Source of the DNA: Phycisphaerales bacterium
Lineage (GTDB): Bacteria; Planctomycetota; Phycisphaerae; Phycisphaerales; UBA1924
NCBI GenBank assembly: GCA_020846975.1
Contig: JADLCX010000063.1
Location: 1 to 64,000 of the forward strand
DNA length: 64,000 nt
Direction: 5' to 3'
A program made the translations under genes and the position numbers. Shown here piece after piece: positions 44,623-54,762 of this stretch (position 1 is the first letter of the stretch; each line of letters starts with the position of its first letter). Under the pieces are notes generated by a model. The model ran no database searches. It was not told the origin of the DNA and saw nothing but the letters and a program-made list of their open reading frames with translations.

Positions 44623-46179
44623 GTGAAGATCAGGACCGACGAGATCACCAGCATCATCAAGCAGGAAATCGCGCAGTACTCGCAGGAACTGGAGATCAGC
44701 GAGGTTGGGCGCGTGATCGAGGTCGGCGACGGCATCGCCCGCATCTACGGCCTGAGCAAGGCGATGGCCGGTGAGATGCTCGAGTTCCAGACGACGCACG
44801 GGTCGGTGATGGGGCAGGTGTTCAACCTCGAACTGGACACGGTCGGCGCGGTCATCTACGGCGACTACCTCGCGGTGAAGGAGGGCGACCTGGTCAAGAG
44901 CACCGGCCGCCTGCTGGAGGTGCCTGTCGGCGACCAGCTCCTCGGTCGCGTCGTTGACCCGCTCGGGCGTCCGCTGGACAACGGCCCGGCGATCCAGGGG
45001 GCCGAGCGCCGGAAAGTGGACATCATCGCGCCGGGCATCGCCGAGCGTCAGCCGGTGACCGAGCCGCTGCAGACGGGCATCAAGGCCGTGGACAGCATGA
45101 TCCCGATCGGTCGCGGCCAGCGCGAGCTGCTCAGCGGCGACCGCAAGACCGGCAAGACCGCGGTCGCGCTGGACACGATCATCAACCAGAAGCAGTTCTG
45201 GGGGACGCCGGACGCGGTCGTCTGCATCTACGTGGCGGTCGGGCAGAAGGAATCGACCGTGGCCGCGACGGTGGAGACGCTGAAGAAGTATGGCGCGATG
45301 GAGTACACGATCGTCGTGAACGCGCCGGCGTCGGACCCCGCGCCGATGCAGTACATCGCGCCGTACACCGGCTGCACGATGGGCGAGTACTTCATGTGGC
45401 AGGGCAAGGAGGGCAAGGCCCCCAAGCACGCGCTGTGCATCTACGACGACCTGTCGAAGCAGGCGGTCGCGTACCGGCAGCTCTCGCTGCTGCTCCGCCG
45501 TCCGCCCGGGCGCGAGGCCTACCCCGGCGACGTGTTCTACCTGCACAGCCGCCTGCTGGAGCGAGCGACGAAGCTCTCGAACGAGAACGGCGCGGGCTCG
45601 CTGACCGCGCTGCCGGTCATCGAGACGCAGGAGGGCGACGTGTCGGCGTACATTCCGACGAACGTGATCTCGATCACCGACGGGCAGATCTACCTGGAGC
45701 CCGAACTTTTCTTCGCGGGCGTGCGACCGGCCATCAACGTCGGCATCTCGGTGAGCCGCGTGGGCGGCAACGCCCAGATCAAGGCGATGAAGCAGATCGC
45801 CGGTTCGCTGCGGCTGGACCTCGCGGCGTACCGCGAACTGGAAGCGTTCGCGCAGCTCGGCACCGAACTGGACAAGGCGACGCAGCGTCAGCTCGACCGC
45901 GGGGCGCGGATGGTTGAACTGCTCAAGCAGCCGCAGTACGTGCCGATGAACGTGATCGACCAGGTGATCTCGATCTTCGCGGCGAGCAAGGGCTTCATGG
46001 ACGACATCGACGTGAAGCACGTGCCGCAGTTCGAGACGGGGCTGCACGAGTACTTCACGACGGCGGGCAAGGCGGTCCGAGACCAACTGGCCGAGAAGCG
46101 CGACATCAAGGCGTTGGACAAGGCGCTGACGGACGCGTGCGCGGCGTTCAAGCGCGGGTGGAAGCCGGCGAAGGGCTGA
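44623..46179 (+). CDS. atpA: F1F0 ATP synthase subunit alpha
   Basis: Non-catalytic alpha subunit of the F1 sector. The 518-residue protein opens [15 protein letters not shown] and has the Walker [10 protein letters not shown] near residue 171, VGQKESTVA and the C-terminal helical domain. Start GTG 44623 has GAGG about 8 nt upstream. Unusually, no other ATP synthase genes flank it: an unrelated small gene lies upstream and a dockerin-type protein downstream, so this is a lone copy within the window. Confidence 0.96.
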   Translation: MKIRTDEITSIIKQEIAQYSQELEISEVGRVIEVGDGIARIYGLSKAMAGEMLEFQTTHGSVMGQVFNLELDTVGAVIYGDYLAVKEGDLVKSTGRLLEVPVGDQLLGRVVDPLGRPLDNGPAIQGAERRKVDIIAPGIAERQPVTEPLQTGIKAVDSMIPIGRGQRELLSGDRKTGKTAVALDTIINQKQFWGTPDAVVCIYVAVGQKESTVAATVETLKKYGAMEYTIVVNAPASDPAPMQYIAPYTGCTMGEYFMWQGKEGKAPKHALCIYDDLSKQAVAYRQLSLLLRRPPGREAYPGDVFYLHSRLLERATKLSNENGAGSLTALPVIETQEGDVSAYIPTNVISITDGQIYLEPELFFAGVRPAINVGISVSRVGGNAQIKAMKQIAGSLRLDLAAYRELEAFAQLGTELDKATQRQLDRGARMVELLKQPQYVPMNVIDQVISIFAASKGFMDDIDVKHVPQFETGLHEYFTTAGKAVRDQLAEKRDIKALDKALTDACAAFKRGWKPAKG

Positions 46180-46416
46180 CCCAAACCTCGGCATCGCAGC
46201 CGGGCCTTCGGACGCTTCGGGAGCCACTCGGTCAGGCCGGGTCGTGCTCGCGCACGTGTCAGTCGAGGACCCGACCGTACGCACATCCAATACCGGCCGC
46301 GAAGCCGGGCCAACCGCTGGTGGGCCTCTTCCGACGAGCGCTGCGGATTTCGCTCCACCTGCTCCGAATCGCCGGAGGGGGTTGTGGTACTGCGCCATAG
46401 AGAAATGGAGGTCCGC

Positions 46417-48900
46417 ATGTTCGCCCGCACCAGCTCTCTCCCCGCGTGTTCCCGGGTTGCAGCCTTGATGTGTCTGGTGTCTCTGATCGGCGAAGAGACG
46501 TCGCTCGCCCAGGACCTGTATGTCACCAGCCATGGCACGAGCAACGTGCTTCGCTACGACGGGACCACCGGCGCGTTCGCGGGGGTGTTCACGTCGGGGG
46601 GACCGGCGCTGGCCCAGCCGCGGCAACTGCGGTTCGGGCCGGATGGCGAGCTGTGGGTCGTCTCGTTCCAGAACGCCAACGTGCTGCGCTACGACGGCGG
46701 GACAGGCGCGTACATGGACACGCCGATTCCGACGGCGATGTGCGGGCTTGATGCGCCGTGGGCGCTGCGGTTCTCGGAGCCGGCAGCGCCCGATGGGGGC
46801 AACCGCCTGTACGTCGGGAGCGTGAGCAACGCGATGGCCAGCTTCGCGCCCGTGCTGCGGTGGAGCATTGCGCCTGTCACGTGCGCCGGATCACTGACGT
46901 GCACCACAGCGGTGCCAATGTGCCCATCGGGGCTGCGCTGCGGCGGCCCTCGGGGTCTCGAGTTCACGCCCGATGGCGACATCTGGGTCGGTTACAACGC
47001 GGCCCAGAGCGTGATCCGGTACAACTCCGCCACCGGAGCGGTGGTGGCGCAGGTCTGCAGCAACACGTCGATCGTCGGCATGTGTGTGCGGCCGGCAACG
47101 CTGCCCTCGGGCGGTGGGAACCTGCTCGCGTGCGGGAGTTTCGCCGGGACGCACAAGATCATCCAGATCGATACGACGGCCAACACGGCGTCTGACTTCA
47201 TCGTCGGCAACGGCCTGGTGTTCCCGGCGGACATCACCTACGGTCCGGACGGGAACATCTACGTCGCCAACGCATCGACCAACAGCGTTCTTCGCTTCAA
47301 CGGCGCGACGGGCGCGGCGATGGGCACGTTCGTCGCCGCCGGATCGGGCGGGCTGTCGGTCCCCTCGGGCCTGACCTTCGGGCCTGTGGCGGGCCCGACC
47401 CCACCGCCGCTGGCGGACTACGGCGATGCGCCCGATGGGATCGAGAAGTGCGCGCTTCCCGGCCTGGGGATGTACCCGACGGTTTTCGGCACGATCAACG
47501 CCGCGACGGGGCGCACCGCGCCGTACCACCTGCCGACGCCCGCGGTCGGGATCGACAACGTCGTGCTCGGCGCGAGCGTGACGCACGAGCCAGCGGCGTT
47601 CCAGCCCGCGTGCGACGTCTTCACGCCGGGGTGCGATGCGGTTGATGACGGGCCGCTGGTGCTGTGCCTGACGCCGGGGTGCACCTCGGGTTACATCGTG
47701 GGCGGCGGGGCGATATGCCCGGTTGATTCCTCTGGCGACTGCTTCGGGCCTTCGCCGGGGCCGATGCCGCTGGGGTGGTGGATTCTCTCCGCCGTGTCAG
47801 GGGCGTTTCCGCTGGGACCGTCGTTCGTAAACGTCTCTTCCGATTGGGACCTGAGCGGAACCTATGGCGACAACTCGCCGGCGTGGTGCCTGCGCGATGC
47901 GCCCGGCCCGCCCCCGTTCGGTCCGGCCCTCTACGCAACGACGATGTTCCCGGTGGTCACCGTTGTCAAGACGCCGCCGATGCCGCCGCTGCCGGAGACG
48001 TGGGCGCTTGGCCCCTTCAACAACCGCTTCCATGTCTCGGATGAGCCGATGCTCGCGACGTTTGACGGTGTGACGAGCTTCTGGGATGGGAGCGGGCGGA
48101 TGGGTGGCTACGCGTTCGGCGAGACTGAGGACCGCAAGCCGATGTGCGACCCGGCGCAGTACCGCGACGTCCCGAGATACTGCGGACACTCCGTCGGGCA
48201 GGTGCAGGTGACGCTCAACCCGGGCGATGTGACGTGCTCGCAATCGTTCATCGTGCAGCTCAGCTCAGCCTCGCCGCCTCCCCCACCGCCGGCCCCGCGT
48301 CCGCCGGCGATGATCCGCGAGTTTCACCTCGCCGGCCGGCCATACCAGCCCAACTCACGGGTGTTGACCGAGATGATGTCGATGGACCTTGGCGGCGCGA
48401 GTCCGTTGGGTCCGGTGACGGTGCGCGAGCGGGCCGACAAGTTCTCGTGGGGGCTCATCACGGAGATTCAGGCCAACGCTGGGGGGCAGTTCATCTCGGG
48501 GCGCGCCCTGTTTGACATGTTCATCGAGATCCAGACGCCGCAAGGCGTTCTCGACACCGGGTCGATCCCCGTGCGGATGCTGTCGGTCTCGAACATCAAC
48601 ACGATCCCGCCCATCGGCACGACGTTCCAGATGCAATCCAACCACCCGATTCCGCTGTTCGTGCGCGGCACGGGGCAGCCGGCGGGGTTCCTCTGCAACG
48701 CCACGCACACGCTTATACAGAACCGTCCCTGCTGCCGCGCCGACTTCAACATGTCGGGCCAGGTGTCGGTGCAGGACATCTTCGACTATCTCGCGGCGTA
48801 CTTCGCGGGCGACCCGCGTGCCGACATCAACGACTCGGGCACGCTGTCGGTGCAGGACCTGTTTGACTTCCTGGCGGCGTACTTCGTGGGGTGTTCGTGA
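46417..48900 (+). CDS. secreted NHL-repeat protein with dockerin-type C-terminus
   Basis: An 827-residue exported protein. After the signal peptide (VAALMCLVSLIGEETSLAQ), NHL-like repeats occur (DLYVTSHGTSNVLRYDGTTG and IYVANASTNSVLRFNGATGA), likely a six-bladed propeller. A Pro-rich middle region follows, then a C-terminal pair of dockerin-like repeats (VSVQDIFDYLAAYF, LSVQDLFDFLAAYF) ending in Gly-Cys-Ser. ATG 46417 has GGAGG 5 nt upstream. The C-terminus resembles that of the 42046-43899 protein, suggesting shared export or attachment. 46180-46416 has no gene. Confidence 0.8.
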   Translation: MFARTSSLPACSRVAALMCLVSLIGEETSLAQDLYVTSHGTSNVLRYDGTTGAFAGVFTSGGPALAQPRQLRFGPDGELWVVSFQNANVLRYDGGTGAYMDTPIPTAMCGLDAPWALRFSEPAAPDGGNRLYVGSVSNAMASFAPVLRWSIAPVTCAGSLTCTTAVPMCPSGLRCGGPRGLEFTPDGDIWVGYNAAQSVIRYNSATGAVVAQVCSNTSIVGMCVRPATLPSGGGNLLACGSFAGTHKIIQIDTTANTASDFIVGNGLVFPADITYGPDGNIYVANASTNSVLRFNGATGAAMGTFVAAGSGGLSVPSGLTFGPVAGPTPPPLADYGDAPDGIEKCALPGLGMYPTVFGTINAATGRTAPYHLPTPAVGIDNVVLGASVTHEPAAFQPACDVFTPGCDAVDDGPLVLCLTPGCTSGYIVGGGAICPVDSSGDCFGPSPGPMPLGWWILSAVSGAFPLGPSFVNVSSDWDLSGTYGDNSPAWCLRDAPGPPPFGPALYATTMFPVVTVVKTPPMPPLPETWALGPFNNRFHVSDEPMLATFDGVTSFWDGSGRMGGYAFGETEDRKPMCDPAQYRDVPRYCGHSVGQVQVTLNPGDVTCSQSFIVQLSSASPPPPPPAPRPPAMIREFHLAGRPYQPNSRVLTEMMSMDLGGASPLGPVTVRERADKFSWGLITEIQANAGGQFISGRALFDMFIEIQTPQGVLDTGSIPVRMLSVSNINTIPPIGTTFQMQSNHPIPLFVRGTGQPAGFLCNATHTLIQNRPCCRADFNMSGQVSVQDIFDYLAAYFAGDPRADINDSGTLSVQDLFDFLAAYFVGCS

Positions 48901-48939
48901 CCGTCTTTGGGGCGAGCGAAAGCTCAGCGGTAACTTGAA

Positions 48940-48967
48940 CAAGGTTTCGGGATTACCCGGAACCTTG
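48940..48967. terminator. bidirectional terminator between convergent genes
   Basis: CAAGGTTTCGGG and CCCGGAACCTTG form a 12-bp stem with one G-U pair and loop ATTA. It sits between the ends of a plus-strand gene (48900) and a minus-strand gene (49038). A second weaker hairpin (CTCTTG/CAAGAG) follows. No long T-tract on either side. Confidence 0.65.
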
Positions 48968-49037
48968 CTCTTGGCTCCGCAAGAGTGCATGGCTGGTCAC
49001 GTGCAAGCCGCGCGCGGAACACGGCCGCGGCGCGCGA

Positions 49038-50081
49038 TCAGGGGCGGGGCTCCTTGCCGCCGAAATCCACGCCGCGGAGGCCGGCGCGGGTGTAGCGGTA
49101 GAAGCCGAAGACCAGGTCTGTTCCGCCGGGGCTGACGGAGGGCGGCTCCCAGGCATCGGGGCGGTACTGGTACAGGAAGCCGTTGGGCGAACCGGGCGAC
49201 CACGGATCCCAGCCGCGGTTGACGTGCGTGTTGTTCTTGTAGGTCACGGAGCCGTCGAAGCAGAGCACGTTGACGCTCGCGCCCGGAACGGCGTAGTAGG
49301 TCTCTCGCCGATCGTGTCGAGCGTGGCCCTCGTGCAGGAACACCTTCTGGCTTGGGAACGAGACCTTGTTGAGGGTCTGCTGGCGGAGTCGCCAGCCGCC
49401 GGACGCGGAGAACAGGAAGTGGTTGGCCGTGGTGTTGCGGAGGCGGCGCGATACTTCGGCCGGGGCTGCGCTGGTCTGAAGGCCGTCGAACGCGCTGATG
49501 GTTACTTCGTAGGTCGAGGAGTAGGCCCACCGGAGCGAGCGGCTGGCGGACGTGATCGGCGTGGTGACCGAAGCGGGGTAGGGTGGGGCGAGGCCGGCGA
49601 TGAACGCGTCGATGTCCCGTGCCCAGTTCAGCCGCACACGGTCGGAGGGGCAGGTGTAGATCGCCTCGGGCAGCCTCGCGGCGAGGTAGTCGAAGAGCAC
49701 GAAGTGCCCGTAGAGGATCTGGGGCAGGAGGGTCGTCTCACGGTTGAGCGGACGACCCGTGAGGCGGCGGAAGGTGTCCACGAACTCGGAGCGCTGGGCG
49801 TCCATGTCGGTAGCGACGGTGCGGAGATCGGCAAACTGGGAGCCTGGCGCATCGTCAACACGCCACGAGTAGTTCCAGATGTAGTCCTTGTGGTCGTGGG
49901 CGTAGGAGTTGGAAGAAACGCCCAACTGCTGCATCTGGGCGGCGCACAGGGAGAGCCTTGCGACGCGGCGCGCGGCGGCGATGGCGGGGAGCAGGATGGA
50001 GATGAGCAGGGCGATGATCGCGATTACGACCAGCAGCTCGACGAGCGTGAAGCCAGCGACAAGCGCACGAACCCGGCGCAT
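49038..50081 (-). CDS. type II secretion pseudopilin-like protein with prepilin leader
   Basis: A 347-residue protein whose N-terminus carries the prepilin signal: a short basic leader ending AG, then [20 protein letters not shown]. The large globular domain contains a C-terminal [19 protein letters not shown] block of the H-X9-DG type, common in planctomycete pseudopilins. ATG 50081 puts the cleavage site after ~10 residues. The exact role (secretion pseudopilus or other fibre) is unknown; no secretion machinery lies nearby. Confidence 0.8.
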   Translation of the reverse strand: MRRVRALVAGFTLVELLVVIAIIALLISILLPAIAAARRVARLSLCAAQMQQLGVSSNSYAHDHKDYIWNYSWRVDDAPGSQFADLRTVATDMDAQRSEFVDTFRRLTGRPLNRETTLLPQILYGHFVLFDYLAARLPEAIYTCPSDRVRLNWARDIDAFIAGLAPPYPASVTTPITSASRSLRWAYSSTYEVTISAFDGLQTSAAPAEVSRRLRNTTANHFLFSASGGWRLRQQTLNKVSFPSQKVFLHEGHARHDRRETYYAVPGASVNVLCFDGSVTYKNNTHVNRGWDPWSPGSPNGFLYQYRPDAWEPPSVSPGGTDLVFGFYRYTRAGLRGVDFGGKEPRP

Positions 50082-50214
50082 GGCGAGCCGCCGGACAGGC
50101 TGACCATTTGACCGTGGAACCCGGCTGGAACGTGGCACTTGCACGTCGGCAAGTCTACCACGGGATCCCGGGCAACGGAACCCCGTTTCGTGCATCGGAC
50201 CAACCGGTCCGAGG

Positions 50215-52593
50215 TCAGTTGTCCTGAGACAGGATGATGACCGTGTAGGGCCCGATGCCGATGTTGCCGTTGTTGGCCATGCCGTCCTTGGCGCCGACGA
50301 CGGCGGTGGTGTCGTAGGAGTTGGTGTTGGCAAAGTCGGACGAGTAGCCGTTCCAGTCGCTGTTGAAGCGGACGCGCCAGGTTCCGGCGCGGGGGAAGCC
50401 GAGGTTGTAGCTGGCGTAACTGGTGTTGGCGAAGTTGGCGACGATGATGCAGTCGTCCTTCGCGCCGCCGTTCTGCCAGCGGTGGAAGGCGATGACCTTG
50501 TTGGTGTCGTTGACGTGGTGGATGTTGAGGTTGTTGCCGCGCAGGCCGCGGGTGGTGTCGTACCAGTTGCGGCGGAGACGGACGAGGTCCCGGTAGAGGG
50601 TCTGGATGCCGGCGAAGGTGGTGAGCTTGGTCCAATCGACGGGGTCGGTGTCCTGGAAGTACTGGTCTTCGAGGACCTCCTGTCCCTGGAAGATCATGGG
50701 GATTCCTGGGCTGGTGAAGACCAGGGCGGCGCCGAGGGTGGATCGCTTCCTGCTGGCCCAGGAACCGGCGTTTCCGGGCCAGATCTCCTCGGGGACGCGG
50801 CTCTTGCCGTTGGCGACCTCGTCGTGGCTCTCGGTGTAGATGACCCGCTGGACATGGTCGCCGTTGTAATAGTGCGTGATGGCGTCGCGGACGCTGAACA
50901 TGTTGCGGCTGGCATCGCTGCCGGTGATGATGGCGTCGCGGATGGGGTGGACGAACTGGGCGTCCCACTGGCTGTCGAAGCCCGCGCCGCCCGCGCCGGT
51001 GGTCTTGGTAAGCCACTCGTTGTTCTGGAGGTCTTCGGCGATGGAGATCTTCCAGGCCTGGGCGGAGTTGATCTCGTTGTTGACGTACTGCATCAGGCTC
51101 CAGCCGTCGGGGATGTCGGTGCCGACGCCGTTGTTGGTGGTGCGGATGTTGACGGTCGAATCCCAGCGGAGGCCATCGACGCGGTACTCCTGGAGGAGGC
51201 CGAGGCAGTGGTCGCGGATGTAGGTGCGGACCTCGCCGCGGCCGTAGTCGGGGCGGGTGTCACCCCAGGGCGTGGCGGAGCGGTAGTCGTTGTAGAAGTA
51301 GATGCCGCCGAGGTTGTTCTGGTACCAGCCGTCGAATCGCCACAGGTCGAGGTCGCTGGGGCCGTAGTGGTTGTGGACGACATCCTGGATGACGGCCAGG
51401 CCGCGGGCGTGGGCCTCGTTGATGAACCGCTTGTACTCGGCGTGGCCGCCGTAGACGCCCTCGACGGCGAAGGGGTGGGCGGGGTTGTAGCCCCAGGAGA
51501 AGTCGCCGGCGAACTCGGCGACGGGCATGACCTTCACGGCGTTGACGCCGAGGGCCTGGATCTGATCGAGGCGAGCGATGGCGGAGTTGAAGTTTCCGGG
51601 CGAGCCGCCCGCCGCGTCGTTGAACGTGCCGATGTGCATCTCGTAGATGACCATCTCGTTCCAAGCGGGGGCGGTGAAGCCCGGCGACTTGACGCGGCCG
51701 GCGAGGGCGACATCGTCGATGGCCACGCCGTCGGCCGAGAGCGGGGAGTTGTCGTACTCCTGCCAGCGGATGCGGAACGAAGTGCCGGGGGTGATGCCGT
51801 TTGCGGCGGCGGCGGCGGAGATATCGACGGTGCGGGTGCTGAAGGAGGATGCGATGGCGGGGAAGGAATCGACCTTGTACCAGGTGGTTCCGTTGTTGGA
51901 GATGTAGACGCCGTCCTGGCTGTGCGTTTCGTCGCCGACGTTGCGGATCTTGTAGGTGAGCGAGAGCTTGGCGTGGTTCGAGGCGTTGGTGGTGAGGGTG
52001 AGGCGGCTGGTCTGGTAACTGCTGCTGGTGGTGGAATCGAAGGTGCAGCCGCGGGTGCCGGCGGCCTTGTAGGTGGTGGAGGTCTGGACTCGCCAGGTGC
52101 TGGTTCCGGAGCGCGCCCACGAGGGACCGAACGTGCCGGACTCGAAACCGTCGCTGAAGAGCGTCACCGTGGGGCCGTAGACGGACCAGTCGAAAGTGTC
52201 GCCGCGGATGATGGAGTTGCCGACGCTGCTGGTGAGTTGGCGGGCGCGGGGGTCGTTCTTCCAGAGTTGGCCCGAGGAGGTGTTGAGGACGAACTTGTAC
52301 TCCTGGCCTTCGACCGCGCCGGGCACATCAACCGACCAGTTGCCCGCGCCGCCGGATTCGAGGTAGAGCGGGTTGGCGGTGGCGGACCAGGCGTTGAACG
52401 TGCCGCCGACGGCGACGGTACTGGCGTTGGGGGCCCACACGCGGAAGGTGACGCCGCCGGCGTAGGGGATCGCGCCCATGCCGGGGCGCGAGGAAGGCTG
52501 CGCGGGCGCGAGCGCCGGGATGGCGAGCAGCGCGGCGAGCGCGAGAACACGGAGCGCGAAGCGAAGGAGCGACGGGCGAGCAGAGCCGAGCAT
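50215..52593 (-). CDS. secreted GH13 alpha-glucan enzyme (branching-enzyme-like) with inserted domain
   Basis: A 792-residue exported enzyme. After the signal peptide comes a CBM48-like domain ([20 protein letters not shown]). A ~160-residue beta-sandwich-like domain ([14 protein letters not shown] to GVAIDDVAL) is inserted between CBM48 and the catalytic barrel. GH13 motifs follow: [24 protein letters not shown] (nucleophile Asp), SIAEDL (acid Glu) and [10 protein letters not shown]. The block [17 protein letters not shown] is typical of GlgB-like enzymes. Acts on alpha-1,4/1,6-glucans by family. ATG 52593. Confidence 0.82.
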   Translation of the reverse strand: MLGSARPSLLRFALRVLALAALLAIPALAPAQPSSRPGMGAIPYAGGVTFRVWAPNASTVAVGGTFNAWSATANPLYLESGGAGNWSVDVPGAVEGQEYKFVLNTSSGQLWKNDPRARQLTSSVGNSIIRGDTFDWSVYGPTVTLFSDGFESGTFGPSWARSGTSTWRVQTSTTYKAAGTRGCTFDSTTSSSYQTSRLTLTTNASNHAKLSLTYKIRNVGDETHSQDGVYISNNGTTWYKVDSFPAIASSFSTRTVDISAAAAANGITPGTSFRIRWQEYDNSPLSADGVAIDDVALAGRVKSPGFTAPAWNEMVIYEMHIGTFNDAAGGSPGNFNSAIARLDQIQALGVNAVKVMPVAEFAGDFSWGYNPAHPFAVEGVYGGHAEYKRFINEAHARGLAVIQDVVHNHYGPSDLDLWRFDGWYQNNLGGIYFYNDYRSATPWGDTRPDYGRGEVRTYIRDHCLGLLQEYRVDGLRWDSTVNIRTTNNGVGTDIPDGWSLMQYVNNEINSAQAWKISIAEDLQNNEWLTKTTGAGGAGFDSQWDAQFVHPIRDAIITGSDASRNMFSVRDAITHYYNGDHVQRVIYTESHDEVANGKSRVPEEIWPGNAGSWASRKRSTLGAALVFTSPGIPMIFQGQEVLEDQYFQDTDPVDWTKLTTFAGIQTLYRDLVRLRRNWYDTTRGLRGNNLNIHHVNDTNKVIAFHRWQNGGAKDDCIIVANFANTSYASYNLGFPRAGTWRVRFNSDWNGYSSDFANTNSYDTTAVVGAKDGMANNGNIGIGPYTVIILSQDN

Positions 52594-52773
52594 GGGGTTG
52601 GGCCTCTCGAAGAAGCGACGAGCACACGAGCGAAGGATTCGCGCGCGAGTGAGCCGTGGGCGGGCCGCGCGCCCGTCCTGACGGGGTGCATCAGTACACC
52701 GTCCCGGCGGACTCGGCGTCAACCGGGTGGGGTTGTCCACCGCTCGAACTGATCTGAGATTCGATGCGAGGGG

Positions 52774-54714
52774 CTACTTGAGCTCGGTCTGTCCGGCCGG
52801 CTGCTTCACGCGATCGGCCTCGCGCTGGAACTCTTCGCGGGCGGCCGCGACACCGGACGGCTCGGGGAACCAGACCTTGAACCCGGGCTGGCCCTGCTTC
52901 TCGGCCTCGGCGAAGCGGGCGGGGTAGCCGAACTCTTCGAGCAGGACCCAGGTTCGGGGGCGGAGTTCATCGGGGGCGCGGCGGAACATCGCCGGGCCCT
53001 GCGGTACATCGGCCGCGATGATGAGGCGAGCCAGGACGTTGGAGGCGAGGATGTAGAAGGGCGGGAAGCCCATGCGGCCTTCCTTGCCGGCGACCCAGAC
53101 CTGGAACTTCTGAGTCTGTTGGTACTTGTCGTAGAACAGCCTCGCGTACTCCATGTTGGACTGGAAGACGGGGGTGTTTCCGCCGAGAAGGCCCTCGACG
53201 AACGCGGCCTCGAACGCGCCGTTGATCTCCTGGAGGGCGACGGGCGGGCTCTCGAAGCGGTTCTCGTCGGTGATCTCGTGGTTGACGAAGTCGGCGAGGG
53301 TGCGGCCGTAGATGGCGCGCTTGTCGGTGTTGTCGTTGAGCCAGGGGGCGGTGCGGAGCTTGGTGTAGTACTGCTCGGCCCGCTTGAGATCGCCGCGGCG
53401 GTAGAGGTAGCGGATGGCGTCGCGGTAGAAGTTCTCGAGGCCCTCGCGGTACTCGGTGCGCTGGCGGCCGGGCTGCTCGAAGACCCCGGCGCGGCTGACG
53501 ACCTCGTCACGGTACTTCTCGTACGAGTCGAGGAAGTCGGGGTTGACCATGGCCATGTAGAAATCGGGGTTGGCGGTGTCGAAGAAGATCATGCCGGAGC
53601 GGAAGAGGGCCTGGAGCGACTGGACGACGATACGGTCGGTGTTGACGAAGTCGAAGTCCCGCTTGTTCTGCTCGTTCACGCGGCGGAGCGATTCCTCGAC
53701 GCCGCGGCGGGACCAGTAGAGCGCGTGGGCGGCGGCGTGGCGCCAATCGAGCGGGCCGAAGTCCTGCGTGTAGCGGATCATGCGGTCCGGTTCCATCTTG
53801 TAGGTCTCGGTCAGGAGCTTCCGGCGCACGAAGCGGACCAGTTCGCGTCCGGTCAATCGGTACTTCTCCTCGGACATGATCTTGACGAGCGGGTCATCGC
53901 CGATGTTGGGGATGCCGCCGATGGCGCTGGCGCGGAGCTGGGCGTTGGCGAGCATGTCGATGTACTCGAGCAGGCGGAAGTCGAGATCAACGCCGGCCTC
54001 CTTCTGGATGCGCTCGGCGAGTTCGCGCGCGAGCGGCTCCTTTTCGTAGAGTTCTTCGAGCGAGGCGGGCGCGTCGGCGATGGGCTTGAGCCACTTCTCG
54101 ACGTAGGCCTCCTGCGCGGCCGCGGCGTCGTGGTAGCCCAGGGGCATGACCGGGGGCTTTCCGAGCACGATGCTCCACTCGTAGGCCAGGGCCTTCTTGT
54201 AGTAGCGGTGGGCATCGTCCATGTAGCCGTCGATCTTGTGGAGGAAGATCCAGGCGAGTTCCTTGTGGAGCAGGATGTCGCTGTTGTTGGCGGGGATGCC
54301 CTGATCGCGGAGCAGGCGGATGCCGGCGTCCACCCACTTCCAGCGTTCCTGCTGGGTCTGCGTGGCGACGGAGATGTTGTAAGCGAGGTTCCAGGCGTGG
54401 AAGGCCCAGACGCGCGGGAAGCGGGGCTGGAGGCGCGTGATGGTCTTGGCGAGATCGACGGCCTCGTAGTACTTGCCCTCTTCCTTGAGGGTGTTGGCCC
54501 GCATCCACAGGAAGTTGACGAACACGCCGCGGAACGCGCCCATGGCGATGCCGGCGGCGATCTCGGGGCTGTCGCCCATGACGGCGGCGTCGGCGTAGAC
54601 CAGGCGGTTGCGACCGGCGGAGGCCGAGACGCGGGTGGTCATGAAGACCGATCCGGCGAGGAAGCAGGCCATGCACGCCAGGGCGAGGAGTTGGATGAGC
54701 GTGTCGCGGCGCAT
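52774..54714 (-). CDS. membrane-anchored helical-repeat protein of the SPFH-ABC operon
   Basis: A 646-residue protein with one N-terminal membrane helix (LLALACMACFLAGSVFMTTR) and a long helical body with TPR-like segments (YYEAVDLAKTITRLQPRFPR and YKKALAYEWSIVL), suggesting an external scaffold. Last gene of the six-gene minus-strand unit, 48 bp after the permease stop (counting from ATG 54714; a TTG start at 54759 is also possible). No family named. The association with an ABC exporter suggests it contacts the substrate or permease outside the membrane. Confidence 0.7.
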   Translation of the reverse strand: MRRDTLIQLLALACMACFLAGSVFMTTRVSASAGRNRLVYADAAVMGDSPEIAAGIAMGAFRGVFVNFLWMRANTLKEEGKYYEAVDLAKTITRLQPRFPRVWAFHAWNLAYNISVATQTQQERWKWVDAGIRLLRDQGIPANNSDILLHKELAWIFLHKIDGYMDDAHRYYKKALAYEWSIVLGKPPVMPLGYHDAAAAQEAYVEKWLKPIADAPASLEELYEKEPLARELAERIQKEAGVDLDFRLLEYIDMLANAQLRASAIGGIPNIGDDPLVKIMSEEKYRLTGRELVRFVRRKLLTETYKMEPDRMIRYTQDFGPLDWRHAAAHALYWSRRGVEESLRRVNEQNKRDFDFVNTDRIVVQSLQALFRSGMIFFDTANPDFYMAMVNPDFLDSYEKYRDEVVSRAGVFEQPGRQRTEYREGLENFYRDAIRYLYRRGDLKRAEQYYTKLRTAPWLNDNTDKRAIYGRTLADFVNHEITDENRFESPPVALQEINGAFEAAFVEGLLGGNTPVFQSNMEYARLFYDKYQQTQKFQVWVAGKEGRMGFPPFYILASNVLARLIIAADVPQGPAMFRRAPDELRPRTWVLLEEFGYPARFAEAEKQGQPGFKVWFPEPSGVAAAREEFQREADRVKQPAGQTELK

Positions 54715-54762
54715 GGGGCGGTGAGCAGGAAGTAGGAGACGGGACGCGGGAGGCGGCAAGTA

